DNA of 50,440 bases from Chthoniobacteraceae bacterium (GTDB taxonomy: Bacteria; Verrucomicrobiota; Verrucomicrobiia; Chthoniobacterales; Chthoniobacteraceae): positions 1-50,440 of the forward strand of contig CANIWM010000044.1 in the NCBI GenBank assembly GCA_947471505.1, in the 5' to 3' direction. Positions 17,827 through 27,201 of the stretch are shown in pieces. The notes beneath the pieces are model-generated. The model saw nothing but the letters and a program-made list of their open reading frames with translations, was not told the DNA's origin and did not search any database. The position numbers were made by a program, and so were the translations under genes. Every line of letters begins with the position of its first letter. Position 1 is the first letter of the stretch.

Positions 17827-18826
17827 CATCCTACTCGCGCTGGCGCTCAGCGCATTTGCCGGAGAGCCGTCCGTCCTCGAAGCGGTCTCCAACGAAGTGC
17901 AAGCCGTCTTCGCCCGCTCGCGAGACGCCATCGTCCGCATCGAAGCCGAAGACACCCTCGGCCCCATCGCCGGGACGGGATTTTACATCGAGCCAAACGG
18001 CACACTCATCACCAGCTACACCGTCGGCGGCGAGAGCGAGGAAATCTTCGCCGTGCAAGGCAACGAGCGGCTTCCCGCCCGGCGGCTCATCGCCGACAAG
18101 CGCAGCGGCATCGCCATTCTCAAAGTAGAAAGCGAACGCCCCACGCCATTCCTGCGGCTCGGCAAAGCGAACCGCATGGGCATCGGGGCAGTCGTCATCG
18201 CAGTCGGCTACCCGCTCGACTTCCCGCTCTCGCCCAGCCTCGGCATCACCTCCGGGTTCGACATGGGGCACGCCGGGCGATTCTTCGCCGCGCGCCACAT
18301 TCGCGCCACCTCGCCCGTCCAGCGCGGGCAAGGCGGCGCACCGCTGCTCAATACGAAAGGCGAAGTCGTCGGCGTCATCATCAGCACCCTCGAAAATGGC
18401 ATGGGCCTCTTCGCTCTGCCGGGAGAAGCTGCGGAGAAAGTCTATAACGACTTCCTCCACTTCAACCGCGTCCGCCAAGGCTGGCTCGGAGCCGATGTCC
18501 GCCTCACCGATGCACCCGAGGGTGGCAGCACCGCCCGCGTCCGCAACCTCCGCCTCAACGGCCCCGGCTTTGCAGGTGGGCTGCGACCCGGCGACGTATT
18601 GCTCCAAGTCGGCGACTGGAAAATCACCACCCCCGAAGACGTGCTCAACGCCTCCTTTTACGTCACCCCCGAAGAGCCCATCGCCGTCCGCATCTCCCGC
18701 GCTGGCAAGCAACTCGACCTCAAAATCACCCCCGGCGAAAGCCCCGATGGCAAAGGCGCAACGCCCAATACCGGCCAAGACCTCATCGCTCCCGGCGACC
18801 AAGTCGGGCTAAAAATCGGCGGCTAA
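17801..18826 (+). CDS. HtrA-like PDZ protein without catalytic triad
   Basis: I start at ATG 17801 (MSLLKSASSILLALALSAFAG), which gives a signal peptide and 341 residues; a TTG at 17774 would add nine. The fold is DegP/HtrA: GTGFYIEPNGTLIT, IADKRSGIAILKVE, VVIAVGYPLD, and a PDZ domain near 225-310 (GWLGADVRL, GFAGGLRPGDVLLQVGDW, ITTPEDV). The catalytic positions are all changed. The His of L-T-N-x-H-V-V is Thr74 (ITSYTV), the Asp of T-D-I-A-V-L is Gly103 (SGIAIL), and the Ser of G-N-S-G-G-P is Gly178 (GQGGAP). It should therefore be a non-proteolytic binding protein, perhaps a sensor feeding the sigma/anti-sigma pair it is coupled to. Confidence 0.85.
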   Translation: MSLLKSASSILLALALSAFAGEPSVLEAVSNEVQAVFARSRDAIVRIEAEDTLGPIAGTGFYIEPNGTLITSYTVGGESEEIFAVQGNERLPARRLIADKRSGIAILKVESERPTPFLRLGKANRMGIGAVVIAVGYPLDFPLSPSLGITSGFDMGHAGRFFAARHIRATSPVQRGQGGAPLLNTKGEVVGVIISTLENGMGLFALPGEAAEKVYNDFLHFNRVRQGWLGADVRLTDAPEGGSTARVRNLRLNGPGFAGGLRPGDVLLQVGDWKITTPEDVLNASFYVTPEEPIAVRISRAGKQLDLKITPGESPDGKGATPNTGQDLIAPGDQVGLKIGG

Positions 18827-18841
18827 GGCCAAGGATCGGGT

Positions 18842-19255
18842 TCACGGCGGCCATGAGTCCGAAAGGATGACGAACTCCGGTGGCTTGGTCCCGTTGGCAG
18901 GCCGGAAGGCGAGAACGAGTCGGCATTTGTCGTTCTCCATGATGACATCGGGGATGCCATCCCGCTCGGTGTCTTCGACCCGCAGTTTGAACTCGTAGTT
19001 GGCACCAGGGCATGCGGCGCCGGTGATGGTGCGTCCCTGAAAGTTCGTGGTATAGAGAGCCTCGACGAGCGCGGTCGTGCCGTAGTGATGCCACTCGGCT
19101 TCGACGCCGAAACGCTTCCACGGGTTGACTGGACCGGAGAGGCCACGAACCAGAACCCCCGTGCCGATAGCGACAACCGCGAAAACGACGAGAAAGACGC
19201 CGAATCGAACGCCGCCATGCAGCCAGAGGGTTCGGAGTGTCATCGTGAGCTTCAT
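18842..19255 (-). CDS. Hypothetical membrane-anchored protein
   Basis: A 137-residue protein with one N-terminal helix at about 17-39 (RFGVFLVVFAVVAIGTGVLV) and a small extracytoplasmic domain. The domain contains WKRFGVEAEWHHYGTTALVEAL and DTERDGIPDVIMENDKCRLVLAF. The D-x-E-x-D-G-I-P-D string is similar to a calcium-binding thrombospondin type 3 loop. No family recognised. It is convergent with the HtrA-like gene, ending 15 bases from it, and divergent from the propeller gene at 19364. Confidence 0.55.
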   Translation of the reverse strand: MKLTMTLRTLWLHGGVRFGVFLVVFAVVAIGTGVLVRGLSGPVNPWKRFGVEAEWHHYGTTALVEALYTTNFQGRTITGAACPGANYEFKLRVEDTERDGIPDVIMENDKCRLVLAFRPANGTKPPEFVILSDSWPP

Positions 19256-19363
19256 GGAGCTGGACGTATCCCATCCAAGCGGCAGCGGATAGGGAAAACA
19301 TAAGCCAGCACGAATCCCCTTATTTTTTACTAATGCCCCGTGCCGTTGGCGGTCCTATGGACG

Positions 19364-20878
19364 ATGAAAATTACCCGACTCTTCCTGCCGCTCCTCAGCC
19401 TTGCTTGCTCCACCGTTCTTGCCGCGCCGGGCGATGTCCCGCAGTGGCGGGGCGTGAATCGCGATGGCGTGTATCCCGATAAGGGGTTGCTCAAACAATG
19501 GCCCGAGGCGGGGCCGCAGCTTGTTTGGAAAGCGGAGAAGCTCGGCAAGGGCATGGCCAGCGTCTCCATTGCGGATGGGAAGATTTTCACCACGGCTTCG
19601 CGGAAGGGCGGGCAATTTATCGTCGCGCTGGATGTCGCGACGCAGAAGGAGCTGTGGGCTGCTTCGATGTGCGCGAAGGGCGGCGAGTGCAACTCCACGC
19701 CGACCATTGATGGCGGGCTCGTCTATGCCGTCAGCTCCGAGGGCGACCTCGTTTGCGTGAAGGCGGCGGACGGCAGCGAAGTGTGGCGCAAGAGCCTCGC
19801 GACGGACTTCGGCGGGGAGAGGCCGACGTGGCAGTTTAGCGAATCGCCGCTCGTGGATGGGGACAATCTCATCGTCATCCCCGGCAGCGACAAAGCAGTC
19901 GTCGCGGCGCTCAACAAGAAGACCGGCGACATCGTGTGGAAGACCGAATACGCCCTCACCGGCAAAGGCCACGGCGGCGCAGGCTACACGGGCGCAGTGC
20001 TCTCGAATGCGGGCGGCATTCGCCAATACGTGACGCTGGTCGGCAAGGGCGCAATCGGCGTGGATGCCAAGACGGGCAAGCTCCTCTGGCACTACAACCG
20101 CGTGGCAAACGGCACCGCCGTCATCCCCACCCCGCTCGTGTGGGACGACTACGTGTTCGTCTCCAGCGGCTACGGCACGGGCGCGGCGCTCCTCAAGATT
20201 ACCAAGGACGGCGCACCCGCCCCCGCAGCGCCCAAGGTGGACGAAGCCAAAGTCGCCGAGCTGACCAAGAAAGTCGCCGACCTCAAAGCCGCAATCGAGA
20301 CGCGCCGCGAAGCTCGCGGAAAGCTCGAAAAAGACACGCCCGCCTACGAAGCCGCCGACAAACTCGTGCAAAGCTCCAAGCCCGAACTCGCCAGCCTCGA
20401 AGCCGCCCTTGACGCCGCGCGCGGCACCAAAAGCGGCGAGCCCGGCCCCTCGAAGATCGCAGGCTCGCCCGTCGTCGCCAACGAGCAGTATTGGCTGAAT
20501 GCGGGCGTCTTCCAAAATCACCACGGCGGCATGGTGAAAATCGGCGATTACATTTACGCGGGCAAAGGCCACAACAACGGCTTCCCCATCTGCATCGAGT
20601 GGCAGACGGGCAAAGTCGTGTGGGAAAAGGAACGCGGCCCCGGCAAGGAAAGCGCCGCCGTTATCGCTGCGGATGGCGGGCTGTATTTCCGCTACCAAGA
20701 CGGCATCATGGCTCTCATCGAGGCCACGCCGACGGGCTACTCGCAGAAAGGCGCGTTCAAGCTCGCCACGGTGAACGGCAATAGCTGGCCGCACCCCGTC
20801 ATCCAAGGCGGGCGCTTGTTCATCCGCGATCAGGACGCGCTCCTTTGCTATGACTTGCGCGGGACGATTCGGCGTTAA
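19364..20878 (+). CDS. Secreted PQQ-like beta-propeller with coiled-coil insertion
   Basis: A 504-residue protein from ATG 19364 (MKITRLFLPLLSLACSTVLA, signal peptide); an in-frame start at 19340 would precede it. The mature N-terminus DVPQWRGVNRDG matches the other propeller in this window. Blades carry A-x-K/T-G-x-x-x-W: DVATQKELWAAS, AADGSEVWRKS, KKTGDIVWKTE, AKTGKLLWHYN, WQTGKVVWEKE. About residues 290-355 break this pattern with a charged heptad region (VAELTKKVADLKAAIETRRE ... ELASLEAALDAARG) that should form a coiled-coil hairpin standing out of the propeller. The insertion may mediate oligomerisation or partner binding. It is probably periplasmic and its ligand is unknown. Confidence 0.85.
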   Translation: MKITRLFLPLLSLACSTVLAAPGDVPQWRGVNRDGVYPDKGLLKQWPEAGPQLVWKAEKLGKGMASVSIADGKIFTTASRKGGQFIVALDVATQKELWAASMCAKGGECNSTPTIDGGLVYAVSSEGDLVCVKAADGSEVWRKSLATDFGGERPTWQFSESPLVDGDNLIVIPGSDKAVVAALNKKTGDIVWKTEYALTGKGHGGAGYTGAVLSNAGGIRQYVTLVGKGAIGVDAKTGKLLWHYNRVANGTAVIPTPLVWDDYVFVSSGYGTGAALLKITKDGAPAPAAPKVDEAKVAELTKKVADLKAAIETRREARGKLEKDTPAYEAADKLVQSSKPELASLEAALDAARGTKSGEPGPSKIAGSPVVANEQYWLNAGVFQNHHGGMVKIGDYIYAGKGHNNGFPICIEWQTGKVVWEKERGPGKESAAVIAADGGLYFRYQDGIMALIEATPTGYSQKGAFKLATVNGNSWPHPVIQGGRLFIRDQDALLCYDLRGTIRR

Positions 20879-20890
20879 AATTACGTATTT

Positions 20891-20937
20891 ATGCGCCCTA
20901 TCCGGCGCATGACGGAAGTGCTAAAAACCCGCCGTCA
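20891..20937. repeat. Two adjacent small hairpins downstream of the propeller gene
   Basis: ATGCGCC (20891-20897) pairs with GGCGCAT (20904-20910), and TGACGG (20910-20915) with CCGTCA (20932-20937). There is no T-run, so an intrinsic terminator is doubtful. It could be mRNA end structure. Bases 20940-21020 show no gene I recognise. Confidence 0.4.
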
Positions 20938-21020
20938 TCAACACTCTCGCAGTCTTGTTTGAGGTGGGGACCTTGATCAGGAACAAGCAGGATGCAGCGA
21001 CCGGGTAACCGGGAGTCAAG

Positions 21021-21101
21021 GAGCGGGGGTTCGGAATTGGAAAAGCCTAGGGGAGACTCTTACGAGTCTTTGGTTTTTTCAGGGGTGCCGAACCCTCGCT
21101 C
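21021..21101. repeat. Nested long hairpin between convergent genes
   Basis: GAGCGGGGGTTCGG (21021-21034) pairs with CCGAACCCTCGCTC (21088-21101) over 14 positions with one G-U. Nested inside, AAAAGCC (21041-21047) pairs with GGTTTTT (21072 onward), and AGACTC (21054-21059) with GAGTCT (21064-21069) around a TTAC loop. The inner hairpin plus the T-run at 21074-21079 would also serve as an intrinsic terminator for plus-strand transcription from the propeller gene. The outer arms are not needed for that and suggest a palindromic repeat or a structured RNA. Confidence 0.55.
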
Positions 21102-21111
21102 ATCCCCTTTC

Positions 21112-21153
21112 AAAGAAAAAGGGCGCGTCTGTTTCCAGACGCGCCCTTCTTTT
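21112..21153 (-). terminator. Intrinsic terminator of gap
   Basis: A perfect 11-bp stem, GGGCGCGTCTG (21121-21131) and CAGACGCGCCC (21136-21146), closes a four-base loop that reads GAAA on the minus strand. On that strand it is followed by a T-rich tract (complement of CAAAGAAAAA, 21111-21120). The gap stop codon lies about 20 bases upstream. A shorter T-tract on the plus-strand side means it may also work in the other direction. Confidence 0.9.
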
Positions 21154-21170
21154 GAAAAACTACCGGACGA

Positions 21171-22455
<1,285 letters not shown>

Positions 22456-22467
22456 CCAACGTCCTCC

Positions 22468-23322
22468 TTACACGTCGCAAATCTCCACGCCTTGCGCCAG
22501 CGACGCGATTTTGTCGGGATTCACGGGGATGAACTCTTGGCCGACGAAGCCGGTGTAGCCGATGTCGAGGAGGGCTTTCATCAGCGGCGGGTAGTTCAGC
22601 TCTTGAGTGCCGTCGATTTCTGCGCGGCCTGGGACGCCGGCGGTGTGGACGTGGGCGATGTAGTCCTTATGCTCGTGGATGCGGGAGATGACGTCGCCGT
22701 GCATGATTTGGACGTGGTAGAGGTCGAAGAGCACTTTGCACCGGGGCGAGCCGACCTGCTTGCAAATCTCCACCGTGCGCTCCATCGAGTCGCAGAAATA
22801 ATCCGGGTGCCCTTTCATCTGCGTCGCGTCACGGCTGTTGAGCATCTCCACGCACAACGTCACCTTTTTCTCCTCCGCAAAGCCCACGATTTCTTTCAGC
22901 CCAGCGACCATGTTTTTGATCCCCACGTCGTCCGTCAACCCGCGCCGGAAGCCGCTGAATGTGATGATGCGCTCTACACCCGCTGCGGCGCTCGCTTCGA
23001 TGTTTTGCCGGAGCTTCGCGTGGCACTCGGCCCATTCTTCGCGGTGGGCGAAGCCTTTGGCAAAGCCGTGGCTGCCTGCGATGGCGCACGTCATGCCGAG
23101 TTCTTTCAAAAGCGGCCAGTGCTTCGGGTCGCACAGTTCCACGGATTTGAGGCCCATGGCGGCTGAGTGGCGCGCGAGTTCCTCTACGGGCATCGGGTTA
23201 AAGCACCAGGGGACGACGGACTGCTTGATGCGTCCGTTTTTGATCTTGTAAGGCGCAGTCTGGGCGACGGCGGTGGCGGCGACTCCGGTGGCGAGGGCTG
23301 TGATTGCGGTGCGGCGGTTCAT
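22468..23322 (-). CDS. Exported hydroxypyruvate isomerase-like TIM-barrel protein
   Basis: A 284-residue protein of the AP-endonuclease-2 / xylose-isomerase-like TIM-barrel family, close to hydroxypyruvate isomerase (Hyi). The N-terminus MNRRTAITALATGVAATAVAQ has a twin arginine and a hydrophobic stretch, suggesting Tat export of the folded, metal-bound protein. Likely metal ligands are the Glu of LCVEMLN, the Asp of LFDLYHVQ, the His of HVHTAGVPGR and the Glu of VGQEFIP. It probably isomerises a small sugar or hydroxy-keto acid in the periplasm. The exact substrate is unknown. It lies between two related repeat elements, upstream of gap. Confidence 0.82.
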   Translation of the reverse strand: MNRRTAITALATGVAATAVAQTAPYKIKNGRIKQSVVPWCFNPMPVEELARHSAAMGLKSVELCDPKHWPLLKELGMTCAIAGSHGFAKGFAHREEWAECHAKLRQNIEASAAAGVERIITFSGFRRGLTDDVGIKNMVAGLKEIVGFAEEKKVTLCVEMLNSRDATQMKGHPDYFCDSMERTVEICKQVGSPRCKVLFDLYHVQIMHGDVISRIHEHKDYIAHVHTAGVPGRAEIDGTQELNYPPLMKALLDIGYTGFVGQEFIPVNPDKIASLAQGVEICDV

Positions 23323-23384
23323 GGTCGCCCTTCATGGCGCAATTGGTGCGTTCACGGAAGCAGTTTCGCGTCGGCAGTGCGGTC

Positions 23385-23567
23385 GGGTGTGATTAAAAGT
23401 GGAATAAGCGATGGAGTCGCAATGGTAGCGGGGCCGTCTCGGCCCCGAGCGCCAAAGGCGCTTGCGTAGAGCGCCACTGCGTGTCGTGCCGGGGCCGGGA
23501 CGGCCCCGCTACTTTCGCGTCTTCGCTCGACGAGGCCCATTCCGGCATTCCACTTCTAATCACACCC
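23385..23567. mobile_element. MITE-like element with terminal and subterminal inverted repeats
   Basis: The ends are inverted copies: GGGTGTGATTAAAAGTGG at 23385-23402 continuing AAT, and the complement at 23547-23567, with one mismatch in 21 bp. Just inside, GGTAGCGGGGCCGTCTCGG (starting 23424) pairs with the arm ending 23513 over about 24 bp with one mismatch inside the arm. A third hairpin, AGCGCC-AAA-GGCGCT, is at 23448-23462. The element is 183 bp and has no coding capacity, as expected for a non-autonomous element moved by a transposase encoded elsewhere. I could not find a clear target duplication. It fills most of the gap between two divergent genes. Confidence 0.75.
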
Positions 23568-23636
23568 AGCGCGGTCTGACGCGCAAAAAACCTCTTGCCG
23601 AACGAGCCTCAACCCCTACCGTCGACAAACCTTCCG

Positions 23637-24524
23637 ATGAAATACGCGACGGTTTTCACACTTTTGGCCGGGCTTTCGAGCGCGGTGTTGGCCCAGAACC
23701 CATACGGCAGCAACACGGACTTTGCGAAATTTGCCGCGCATCTACGGGAGAAATCCCTGCTGAAGCTGGAGCCGCAAGTCATCATACCCACCGAGCGTGC
23801 AAAGACCCTTTATCCCTGGAAGAAAGACATCGTCGCCACCGTATTCTGGGTCGGCGAACTCGCGACACAGAATAACCCCGTCCACAATCTCAGCAGCAGT
23901 TGGGATCTGACGTGGAAGAGCAGCTTCGGCGGGTACGACGACCCAAAGGACCGTGTGGGGCTCCAAAATGGCGGCTCGATCCCACGGGCATTCGTCCCGA
24001 AAGAAAACCCGTTTTACGTCGCGTTGCCCTATAACGACCGGATGAGCTCCGGCTTCAAACCAGAGGCGGCACAGGTCATTCCTTGGTTCAAAGTGGAGTT
24101 CGCCCGCCGGGGGAACGAATCCGTCTGCCGCGACCGGTGGATCACAATTCGCAAGAAGCTGCCCGGCGGTTCCCAGCGCGTCTGCTATGCGCAGTGGTCG
24201 GATTGCGGCCCATTCCGCACGGACCATTTTGAATACGTATTCGGCTCCGACCGACCGCGGCCAAACCTGAACGGTGGCGCGGGCCTAGACGTCTCTCCAG
24301 CCGTCCGCGACTTCCTCGGGCTCGCCAATACGGATGTGGTGGACTGGTGCTTCGTGGAGGATACGGACGTGCCATTAAACGGCCCGTGGGCGGACTTCGG
24401 CTCCAACAACCAAGTCGCGCAGAGGAAGCAGAGAACCCCTGGGGCCACGCTCGTCCAAAACGTCAAGCCGCAGCCGAAGAAAGCGCGCTCGGCAGACGAC
24501 GAGCCCGCAGTGGACGCGAGGTAA
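23637..24524 (+). CDS. Hypothetical secreted protein
   Basis: From ATG 23637 the protein has 295 residues with a signal peptide (MKYATVFTLLAGLSSAVLAQ); an in-frame start at 23595 would place 14 residues before it. The middle part contains WKVDFARRG-like strands and the block QRVCYAQWSDCGPFRTDH, then GGAGLDVSPAVRDFLGL and DVVDWCFVED. The G-P-F / G-L-D-V-S-P-A-V order is reminiscent of a double-psi beta-barrel (RlpA-like) fold, which is a guess. The C-terminus is basic and low in complexity (QPKKARSADDEPA). Not assigned to a known family. Confidence 0.65.
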   Translation: MKYATVFTLLAGLSSAVLAQNPYGSNTDFAKFAAHLREKSLLKLEPQVIIPTERAKTLYPWKKDIVATVFWVGELATQNNPVHNLSSSWDLTWKSSFGGYDDPKDRVGLQNGGSIPRAFVPKENPFYVALPYNDRMSSGFKPEAAQVIPWFKVEFARRGNESVCRDRWITIRKKLPGGSQRVCYAQWSDCGPFRTDHFEYVFGSDRPRPNLNGGAGLDVSPAVRDFLGLANTDVVDWCFVEDTDVPLNGPWADFGSNNQVAQRKQRTPGATLVQNVKPQPKKARSADDEPAVDAR

Positions 24525-24563
24525 GCCCTCGCCCTCGCACGCTTCTTTCTTTAGTGCTGGGTG

Positions 24564-25268
24564 ATGCCACAGCCCATTGCCAACCGCGCCAACGTCGCCG
24601 CGCTCATCCCGTGCTACTTCGAGGAAAAGCACATCCGCGATGTAGCCTCGCGAGCCATGAAGCAACTCGACCTCGTGCTCGCAGTGGACGACGGCTCGAC
24701 GGACCGGACCTCCGAGGAAGCGCGAGCGTCGGGCTGCGAGGTATTAAAACAGGAGCAGAATGTCGGGAAAGGCGCGGCGATTAAGGCCGGGCTGAAGACG
24801 CTGCTGGCGATGGAGCGCGTCGAGTTCATCCTCATCCTCGATGGCGACGGGCAGCATTTGCCCGAGGAAATCCCCGCATTTTTCGCGGCAGCGAACGACA
24901 CCGGAGCGCCGATGGTCGTGGGCAATCGCATGGACGACGTGCGCGACATGCCGTTCGTCCGCAAATGCACGAACCGCTACATGAGCTGGACGATCAGCCG
25001 TGTGATCGGCCAGCGCGTGCCCGATACGCAGTGCGGCTTCCGCATGTTTCACCGCTCGTTGGCGGCGGAGTTTTTGACGACGGAAAGCGCGGGCTTCGAC
25101 TTCGAGACAGAGATGCTCTCCATCGCCGCCCGCACCGGCTGCAAGATCGCGGCGGCAAAAGTGAGCACCGTGTACGGCGACGAAGTAAGCAAAATCCACC
25201 CCGTGCGAGATACGCTGAAGTTCTTCAAGCTACTCAAGCGGCTGCGGAAATCGAAGGCCCAAGTTTAG
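24564..25268 (+). CDS. Glycosyltransferase family 2
   Basis: A 234-residue cytoplasmic GT-A enzyme, close to the dolichol/polyprenyl-phosphate mannose synthase branch. It has VAALIPCYFEEKHIRDV, VLAVDDGSTDRTSEEA, the nucleotide-sugar and metal motif ILDGDGQHLPEEI, and the acceptor-side QCGFRMFHRSL. No membrane helices follow, so it probably works at the membrane surface on a lipid acceptor. GTG 24561 directly precedes the ATG used here. The stop codon overlaps the hemW stop on the other strand (TTAG at 25265-25268), so the two genes converge with shared bases. Confidence 0.88.
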   Translation: MPQPIANRANVAALIPCYFEEKHIRDVASRAMKQLDLVLAVDDGSTDRTSEEARASGCEVLKQEQNVGKGAAIKAGLKTLLAMERVEFILILDGDGQHLPEEIPAFFAAANDTGAPMVVGNRMDDVRDMPFVRKCTNRYMSWTISRVIGQRVPDTQCGFRMFHRSLAAEFLTTESAGFDFETEMLSIAARTGCKIAAAKVSTVYGDEVSKIHPVRDTLKFFKLLKRLRKSKAQV

Positions 25269-26374
25269 GCGACGAATATCTCCGCCACACTATCCGCGAG
25301 CATCTTGCCGTGTGTCGTAAGGCGGAGGTTTGCGCCGTGGTTTTCTAGCAACCCGAGCGATTCAAACTTCGCGAGGTCTTCTGCCCACGGTGCGAGTTCG
25401 GCGCGGGGGATGCCGTCGCTCATTCGGATGCGGAAGGCTGCGATTTCGCCGATGCGCTGGGGCTCGGTGAGTTCCTCGCGCGTCTCGGAGGTGCGCTCTC
25501 CGGCGAGCGCGCGGCGGGTGTATTCGGCGGTGTCGCGCACCGCTTCCCAGCGGTGAAGGCCGACGGTCGAGTAAGCACTGGGGCCGAAGCCGAGGTAGTC
25601 CGCACCAAGCCAATACGCACGATTGTGCCTCGACTCGCAGCCGGGGCGAGCGTGGTTGCTGATCTCGTATTGCGCAAAGCCCGCCGCCGCCAAAGTCGCC
25701 ATCGTGTCTTCAAACAACTGCGCGTCGTGCTCGATGTCTTGCACGAACGTCCCGCCCGTCAGCTTGCGGAAATACTCCGTGTCTTCCTCGTAGGTGAGGC
25801 AGTAGGTGGAGATGTGGTCGGGGCCTAGGGCGATGGTCTTCGCCAGCGTGGCGTGCCACTGCGCCGCCGTCTGGCCGGGGACGGAAAACATGAGGTCGAG
25901 ATTCACCGCCGGGATACCCGCTTCGCGCAAGGTATGATACGTCTCCTCCGCCGTCGCCGCCGTGTGGACGCGGCCTAGCGTCTTCAGCAAATCATCGTCC
26001 CAAGACTGCACGCCGAGGCTCACGCGGGTGACGCCGTGCGCTTGCAGCAGTCGGGCTTTCGAGGGCTTCACGGTCGCCGGATTCGCCTCTAGCGAAACCT
26101 CCTCCACGTCGGAAAAATCGAGCAGCTCCCGCAGTCCGCCGAGCAGCCGTTCGAGCTGTTCCTCCCGGAGCGCGCTGGGCGTGCCGCCGCCAAAATAGAT
26201 CGTCTTCGGGCGGAGGTCGTATTCATCGCCAGCGCGCCGCACATCGGCCAGCAGCGCATCAATAAAGGCGTCGTTTTTGTTCTGCGAACCCGTCTCCACA
26301 TAGAAGCTGCAATACGGGCACAGCTTCGGGCAAAACGGGATGTGGAAGTAAAGGTGGCGGACGCTCCCCGTCAC
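25265..26374 (-). CDS. hemW: HemW-type radical SAM heme chaperone
   Basis: A 369-residue protein. The radical SAM cluster motif is C-x-x-x-C-x-x-C at Cys15, Cys19 and Cys22 (FCPKLCPYCSF). Further signatures are IYFGGGTPSAL, EVSLEANPATV, RVSLGVQSWDDDLLKTLGR, NLDLMFSVPGQT and YEISNHARPG. RHNRAYWLG is the HNxxYW motif of HemW, which separates it from coproporphyrinogen dehydrogenase HemN. HemW binds heme and delivers it to respiratory proteins. The start is GTG 26374, overlapping the stop of the upstream proline-rich gene by 4 bp (GTGA), so they are coupled. Confidence 0.92.
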   Translation of the reverse strand: MTGSVRHLYFHIPFCPKLCPYCSFYVETGSQNKNDAFIDALLADVRRAGDEYDLRPKTIYFGGGTPSALREEQLERLLGGLRELLDFSDVEEVSLEANPATVKPSKARLLQAHGVTRVSLGVQSWDDDLLKTLGRVHTAATAEETYHTLREAGIPAVNLDLMFSVPGQTAAQWHATLAKTIALGPDHISTYCLTYEEDTEYFRKLTGGTFVQDIEHDAQLFEDTMATLAAAGFAQYEISNHARPGCESRHNRAYWLGADYLGFGPSAYSTVGLHRWEAVRDTAEYTRRALAGERTSETREELTEPQRIGEIAAFRIRMSDGIPRAELAPWAEDLAKFESLGLLENHGANLRLTTHGKMLADSVAEIFVA

Positions 26375-27144
26375 TTCAGGCGCTTGAGCACCGCTTGCTC
26401 CAGCCGGTCCACGTAAGCGTCGAGGCTCGGCTCGGTGTCGCGGATTTTGCGGAAAAGTGCGCGGTTGTAGGCGAGCGATGCGCGCTTGGCTTCGTCGGTG
26501 TCAGTCGTCGAGTCGGCCTTGGTTTTCAAAGCGAGCAGCGCTTCGTCTTTCAACGCGATTTCCTTCGACGCTTGGTAGCGCGCGGGCTCATCGAGCTTGC
26601 TCAGGTCGGGCTTCTCGGGCTGCGCGATTTTTGCAGGGACGGGCTTTCCTTTTCCAGCCTTCGGCTTTGCGGTTTCGGCAGGCGGTGGAGGCGTTGCATC
26701 TGCGGGAGCAGGCTTCTCGACGGGCTTTGGTGGTTCCGACACGACAGGTGCTTCGGCAGGCTTCGGTGGTTCCGAAACGACAGGTGCATCAACGGGCTTT
26801 GGCTTCTCAGTCGTGGCGGGGGGCTCCACGGGCTTTGCGTCAGGTGTCGCGATTTTCGCGGGCTTCGCCGGTTGCTCCACGACCGCTGGCGGCTCTGCGC
26901 CTTCCACGGGCGCGGGTTGAGCCTTCGGCCTTGGCTTCGGCTTTGGTTTCGGCTGTTCCACGGGCGCTGGAGTCGGCACCGGCACTGGCGTGGACTTGCG
27001 CCACAGGCGATCGAACAACCCCGGTTTGGGCTCCGGCGTCGGGACGGCAACCTCTGGTTTTTTGATGACACGCGCGGTCCTCGCCTCCTGTGCGGAAAGC
27101 GGGAGCGTGATGGCGGTGAAAAGAATGACGAGCAGCGTACGCAT
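26371..27144 (-). CDS. Secreted proline-rich protein
   Basis: I start at ATG 27144 (MRTLLVILFTAITLPLSAQ, signal peptide), giving 257 residues; the open frame extends further upstream but loses that signal. Residues 40-175 are a Pro/Ala/Lys/Glu-rich linker with an internal near-duplication (EPPKPAEAPVVS, EPPKPVEKPAPA), resembling TonB- or SPOR-type periplasm-spanning linkers. The last 75 residues are helical (RYQASKEIALKDEALLALKT, LDAYVDRLEQAVLKRL). I recognise no family. It is coupled to hemW by overlap and is divergent from alr with 57 bp between the starts. Confidence 0.7.
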   Translation of the reverse strand: MRTLLVILFTAITLPLSAQEARTARVIKKPEVAVPTPEPKPGLFDRLWRKSTPVPVPTPAPVEQPKPKPKPRPKAQPAPVEGAEPPAVVEQPAKPAKIATPDAKPVEPPATTEKPKPVDAPVVSEPPKPAEAPVVSEPPKPVEKPAPADATPPPPAETAKPKAGKGKPVPAKIAQPEKPDLSKLDEPARYQASKEIALKDEALLALKTKADSTTDTDEAKRASLAYNRALFRKIRDTEPSLDAYVDRLEQAVLKRLK

Positions 27145-27201
27145 GGCAGTGATTGGCAAGACGAGGAAATCTGTGTTCAAACGAATGTTCTGTCGAGTCT
27201 C

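Noticed and set aside
20955-21020. Signal recognition particle RNA or tRNA
   Set aside because: A TCAGG ... AGCAG string recalls the SRP apical loop, but the conserved UCC-GGAA-GGA helix is absent, and no tRNA arms can be drawn.
26395-27201. N-terminal extension of alr in the same open frame
   Set aside because: It is antisense to the proline-rich gene and reads as repetitive Arg/Leu/Gly sequence; alanine racemases begin as they do at 27202.
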